A stretch of DNA of 64,000 bases from Halothiobacillus sp. (GTDB taxonomy: Bacteria > Pseudomonadota > Gammaproteobacteria > Halothiobacillales > Halothiobacillaceae): the NCBI GenBank assembly GCA_016278265.1, contig JADQCE010000003.1, forward strand, positions 124,001-188,000, read 5' to 3'. Position 1 is the stretch's first letter. Each line of letters opens with the position of its first letter. A program made the translations under genes and the position numbers. The notes below the pieces were generated by a model that saw nothing but the letters and a program-made list of their open reading frames with translations, had not been told where the DNA came from and searched no databases. Positions 60,774-64,000 of the stretch are shown in pieces.

Positions 60774-63647
60774 CTAGTTCGGGCTATCACCGTCGGCACC
60801 TGGTGGCAGGCAGCCGATCAAGGTTTGCCACTGATCGATCACGATCTGTCGTTCGGTTTCGTAGGCCTGTGCCTCGACCACGGATCGACTGCCCATCAGT
60901 GCCTGATGGTGGCCGGCGTCCCGCAGTGTCCGGTAGGCCTGGATCAGGGCCTCACTGGCCTCGGCGTCGATCAACCCAGCATCCCTGAGCGAGCCCAGCT
61001 GACGGATGTTGTCCGTGAACTCGAGTATCTCCGGATGGTCGGCAGCATGGCGCAGCAACAGGTACTGCACCATAAATTCGATGTCGGTGATGCCACCGAC
61101 ATCTTGCTTGAGGTGAAACAACCCGGCCGGCGTCTCGGTCTGGTTCGAGCGCATCTTGCGGCGCATGCCCACCACGGCCTCGCGTAGCTCAACCGGATCA
61201 CGTTTTTGCGTGAGTGTCTGACGCCGAATCTCGGCAAAGGTATCGCCGACCGTGTCGGTGCCGGCCACGAAACGGGCCCGACACATCGCCTGCACCTCCC
61301 AGACCCAGGCGTGTTCTGCCTGGTACTGCGCGAAGGCGTTCACCGACGAGACCAGCAGGCCACCGACCCCGTCCGGGCGCAGGCGGGTGTCGACCTCGTA
61401 GAGCACACCGGCGGGCGTGCGGATACTCAGGGTGTGGATGATCTTCTGTGCCAGCCGAGCGAAGTAGAGGCTGTTGTCGATGGATCGATCCCCGTCGGTG
61501 ACCGCCTCACGATCGGTGGAGTCGTGCAGAAAGACCACGTCGAGGTCAGAGCCATATCCAAGCTCTATCCCGCCGAGCTTGCCGTAACCGATGATCGCCA
61601 GCCCCGGCGTGAATTCATCACCAGACTCGTTGATTGCGCGCGGCTTGCCGTGTCGCGCCTCGATCTGCTTGCGGGCGCGCTGATGAACCGCCTCGAGGAT
61701 CACCTCGGCGATCCAGGTGAGCTGATCGGACACCCGCATCACCGGCAGCGCGCCCACCACGTCGGCGGCGGCCACGCGTAGCGTCGCCAATTGCTTGAAA
61801 CGGCGGAGCTCATCGAGGCTGCGCTCCTCGTCGTGCGGACACTTGCCCAGCAACTCGCCCAGTTCCTGCGCCAGTTCGGTCTTGTTGGGTGGGGCATACA
61901 GGGTTTCTGGATCGATCAGCTCGTCGAGCAGAATCGGGTGCTGCGTCAGCAGTGAGGCAATCCACGGGCTGCCGTGCACCAGTCGGACCAGTTGGCGACG
62001 GGCCTGGGGCTGTTCGATCAACAGCGCCACGTAGACCGAACGGCGCAGGATGGCCGTCAGCAGGTCAAGCATGCGATCGAGGATCGCGACCTGGCCCTGG
62101 TAGGCACTGATGTCACGCAGCAGATCGGGCATCAGTTCGTCGAGTCGCTGCGCCACGGTGCCGCTGATTGCCGGTCCCTGGGTATCGCGCCACGACGATA
62201 GATGTTTCTCCAGTACGGATGCCTGCTCGAAGCCGTGACGTTCGAGGATGGCGACGCGGTCGGCGACATTACCGAGTCCGTTCCAGACCTGTTCCAGCGG
62301 CTCCTCGCTCTCGTCGCCGTCGCTGGGCAGACGCAGGACCTCGGAGAAATGCCCGTGGACGCGGTCGCGGTGCTGGTCGAGGGCATACAGGAACGAACCC
62401 CAGTCCTCGAATCCCATCGCAATCGCCAGGCGCAGTTGATCGAACTTGTTGTCCGGCAGCGTCTGCGTCTGGTGGTCGTAGAGCATCTGCAGGCGGTTCT
62501 CGGACCGGCGCAGGAAATCGTAGCCGGCGGTGAGATCGGCGACGGTGTGTTCGTCCAGCTCGCCCATTTCCTCGAGGATGGCAAGCACCGGGATCAGGCG
62601 TCGTGCCTGCAGGGCCGGCTCGCGTCCGCCGCGCAGTAGCTGGAACAACTGGCCGATGAATTCGATCTCGCGGATGCCGCCGGGGCCGAGCTTGATATTG
62701 TTGTGCATGGCGGCATCGGTCATCTCGCGTTCGATCATGCGCTTCATTTCGCGCAACTGGCTGAACGCGCCGAAGTCGAGATAACGACGAAAGACGAACG
62801 GTCGCAGCATGGTCATCAATTCGCGCCCAGCCTCCTGGTCGCCGGCAATCACGCGCGCCTTGATCCAGGCATAGCGCTCCCATTCCCGCCCGCGCGTGGC
62901 GTAGTAGAGCTCGAGTCCGTCAAAGCTCATTGCCAGCGGGCCCTCGTCGCCATTGGGCCGCAGGCGCATGTCGACCCGGAAGACGAAACCGTGGCCGGTT
63001 TTCTCGTCGAGCGAGCGGATCAGCCGCTGGCCGAGTCGGATGAAGTACTCCGCGTTGCTGATCGTCTTGGCCCCGTCGGTCTCTCCTTCCTCGGCATAGG
63101 CGAAGATCAGGTCGATGTCCGATGAATAATTGAGCTCGTCGCCACCGAGCTTGCCCATGCCGATCACGACCAGGCCGATTGGTTCGCCGTTCGGCCCGCG
63201 CGGCTGACCAAAGCGCGACTGCAGGTGATGCTCGTGGTAGGCGAGCGCCTCGGCGACGCAGAAGTCGGCCAGTTTCGACAGCGCGCGCAGGGTGGCGTCG
63301 GTGTCATCGATGCCGTTGAGGTCGCGCCAGGCGATCAGGATCATCTCGCGCCGACGCAGGCGTCGCAGCTCGCGACCGAAGGCCGCGGTTTCCAGCGCCT
63401 GGCGCTCGTCGAGCGAGCCGCTGAGCCGTTCGAAACGGGCCTCGACTCCGTCGCCCAGGAAGTCGTCGGTGCATCCCTCGAGCACGTAAGCGAGGATGCC
63501 GGGTTCGGCGGCTAGGCTTTGCTGGATGAACGGGCTGCAGCGCAGCACATGGTTGAGTTGGGCGCGTTGCGAGGGGGTCGGTGAGGCGGCCTGGTCCAGT
63601 TGATCAAGCAGCGTCTGTTCGGGGGTGATTTCGTCGAGGTCGGACAC
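60774..63647 (-). CDS. glnE: Bifunctional glutamine synthetase adenylyltransferase/deadenylase
   Basis: A 957-aa regulator that turns glutamine synthetase off and on in response to PII. Two nucleotidyltransferase domains are visible: LNYSSDIDLIFAYAEEGET in the N-terminal deadenylase half and LGYGSDLDVVFLHDSTD in the C-terminal adenylylase half, with a helical PII-linked region between. The start is GTG at 63647 (weak ribosome site). Together with glnK it shows a complete nitrogen signalling set in this window. Confidence 0.95.
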   Translation of the reverse strand: MSDLDEITPEQTLLDQLDQAASPTPSQRAQLNHVLRCSPFIQQSLAAEPGILAYVLEGCTDDFLGDGVEARFERLSGSLDERQALETAAFGRELRRLRRREMILIAWRDLNGIDDTDATLRALSKLADFCVAEALAYHEHHLQSRFGQPRGPNGEPIGLVVIGMGKLGGDELNYSSDIDLIFAYAEEGETDGAKTISNAEYFIRLGQRLIRSLDEKTGHGFVFRVDMRLRPNGDEGPLAMSFDGLELYYATRGREWERYAWIKARVIAGDQEAGRELMTMLRPFVFRRYLDFGAFSQLREMKRMIEREMTDAAMHNNIKLGPGGIREIEFIGQLFQLLRGGREPALQARRLIPVLAILEEMGELDEHTVADLTAGYDFLRRSENRLQMLYDHQTQTLPDNKFDQLRLAIAMGFEDWGSFLYALDQHRDRVHGHFSEVLRLPSDGDESEEPLEQVWNGLGNVADRVAILERHGFEQASVLEKHLSSWRDTQGPAISGTVAQRLDELMPDLLRDISAYQGQVAILDRMLDLLTAILRRSVYVALLIEQPQARRQLVRLVHGSPWIASLLTQHPILLDELIDPETLYAPPNKTELAQELGELLGKCPHDEERSLDELRRFKQLATLRVAAADVVGALPVMRVSDQLTWIAEVILEAVHQRARKQIEARHGKPRAINESGDEFTPGLAIIGYGKLGGIELGYGSDLDVVFLHDSTDREAVTDGDRSIDNSLYFARLAQKIIHTLSIRTPAGVLYEVDTRLRPDGVGGLLVSSVNAFAQYQAEHAWVWEVQAMCRARFVAGTDTVGDTFAEIRRQTLTQKRDPVELREAVVGMRRKMRSNQTETPAGLFHLKQDVGGITDIEFMVQYLLLRHAADHPEILEFTDNIRQLGSLRDAGLIDAEASEALIQAYRTLRDAGHHQALMGSRSVVEAQAYETERQIVIDQWQTLIGCLPPGADGDSPN

Positions 63648-63752
63648 GGGGATCGGCCTGTCGGTTGATGAGGGATGCCTCGATCATACGCCTTGCCGTT
63701 GGGTCGGTGCAGGCTTGCGGTGCCATGGCTGGGGCCATGTGCGAGCGGGCAC

Positions 63753-63786
63753 AAAAAAGCCCCGGCCCTCGAAAGGGTACCGGGGC
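63753..63786 (-). terminator. Terminator of the DsrE-type gene
   Basis: GCCCCGG / CCGGGGC stem with an inner CCCT-CGAA-AGGG hairpin, followed on the minus strand by TTTTTTGT. Confidence 0.8.
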
Positions 63787-63809
63787 GACTTGCGCGCGGG
63801 GGTCCTGCC

Positions 63810-64000
63810 TTACGGACGAACCAGCACGTAACCGGCGTCGACCAGATCGAGGATGCGGGCAATGCCGGCTTCGACCGGCACGGCGGCCGTGTTCATCTCC
63901 GGCTCCTTGCCCAGCTTGCGCGTCGCGCCGGCAATCGAGTTCTTGCAGGCGGAAAAGCGCACGCCTTGATCGGCGAGTGACTGGATGCGCTCGGCGTGAT
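63810..64000 (-). CDS. DsrE-family protein, 5' end cut by window edge
   Basis: Read on the minus strand the last 63 codons give HAERIQSLADQGVRFSACKNS followed by a helix and ending ILDLVDAGYVLVRP. The CKNS cysteine and the VEAGIARILDL end match the DsrE/DsrF-like (YchN-type) family, small oligomeric sulfur-handling proteins. The start lies outside the window. Family call from the partial sequence only. Confidence 0.7.
   Translation of the reverse strand, partial: HAERIQSLADQGVRFSACKNSIAGATRKLGKEPEMNTAAVPVEAGIARILDLVDAGYVLVRP

Overview
This 64 kb, high-GC, gene-dense window is the replication-origin region of a gammaproteobacterial chromosome. Housekeeping proteins (419-aa Rho, an OxyR with paired redox cysteines, TrmL, CmoA/CmoB, GlnE, SecB, EnvC) are of gammaproteobacterial type. 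A BigR/SqrR-like persulfide sensor, stand-alone rhodaneses, a DsrE-family protein at the right edge, a TorF porin and the origin-proximal gene set would fit a sulfur-oxidising lineage such as Halothiobacillaceae/Guyparkeria. That placement is inference; no marker gene in the window proves it. I see no tRNA or rRNA genes, insertion sequences, prophage or CRISPR array.

Layout. 0-3.1 kb: J-domain protein (cut by the edge), small heat-shock protein, rpmJ, rdgB, hemW. 3.1-16.4 kb (all minus): mnmG-rsmG-parA-parB, then atpZ-atpI-atpB-E-F-H-A-G-D-C, then glmU. 16.5-26.8 kb: thiI, speE, a membrane-anchored cold-shock protein, oxyR, trxA, rho, a secreted peroxiredoxin, cytochrome b561 with a 43-aa partner, purD, trmL-trmO. 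26.8-30.6 kb (minus): the redox/export operon rhodanese-grxC-trxC-secB-gpsA and the persulfide-sensor pair. 30.9-35.1 kb: envC, ctpA, a DJ-1 protein, a YigZ protein. 35.2-37.8 kb: torF-glnK-amtB with a sigma54 promoter and paired NtrC-like sites. 37.9-39.8 kb: ubiK, comM. 39.8-48.7 kb (minus): a tRNA wobble-modification set (cmoB, cmoA, mnmH, selD, mnmE) interrupted by a DUF2860 outer-membrane protein and a PAS-GNAT-EAL trio. 48.7-51.3 kb (minus): yidC-yidD-rnpA-rpmH. 51.8-58.3 kb (plus): dnaA-dnaN-recF-gyrB. 58.3-64 kb: lemA with a GIDE/EF-hand membrane protein, xthA, glnE, DsrE.

How it works together. oriC most likely lies between dnaA and dnaN, or in the adjacent rpmH-dnaA gap. Genes left of it mostly run leftward and genes right of it rightward, as expected for bidirectional replication. 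ParA/ParB are encoded at 12-14 kb, and two near-consensus parS sites bracket the origin (48.69 and 57.87 kb). The common block mnmE-mnmG-rsmG-parAB-atp is split here: about 31 kb of other genes separates mnmE from mnmG.

The most interesting items are the LemA/GIDE pair with an EF-hand inside the GIDE protein; a six-copy heptanucleotide repeat just upstream of an outer-membrane protein gene; nitrogen-control sites in glnA-like geometry; a persulfide-sensor operon with a palindrome over its promoter; the parS pair; a long parA-parB hairpin whose arm sequence recurs 27 kb away; a membrane-tethered cold-shock protein; and an unannotated 43-aa acidic membrane peptide coupled to cytochrome b561.
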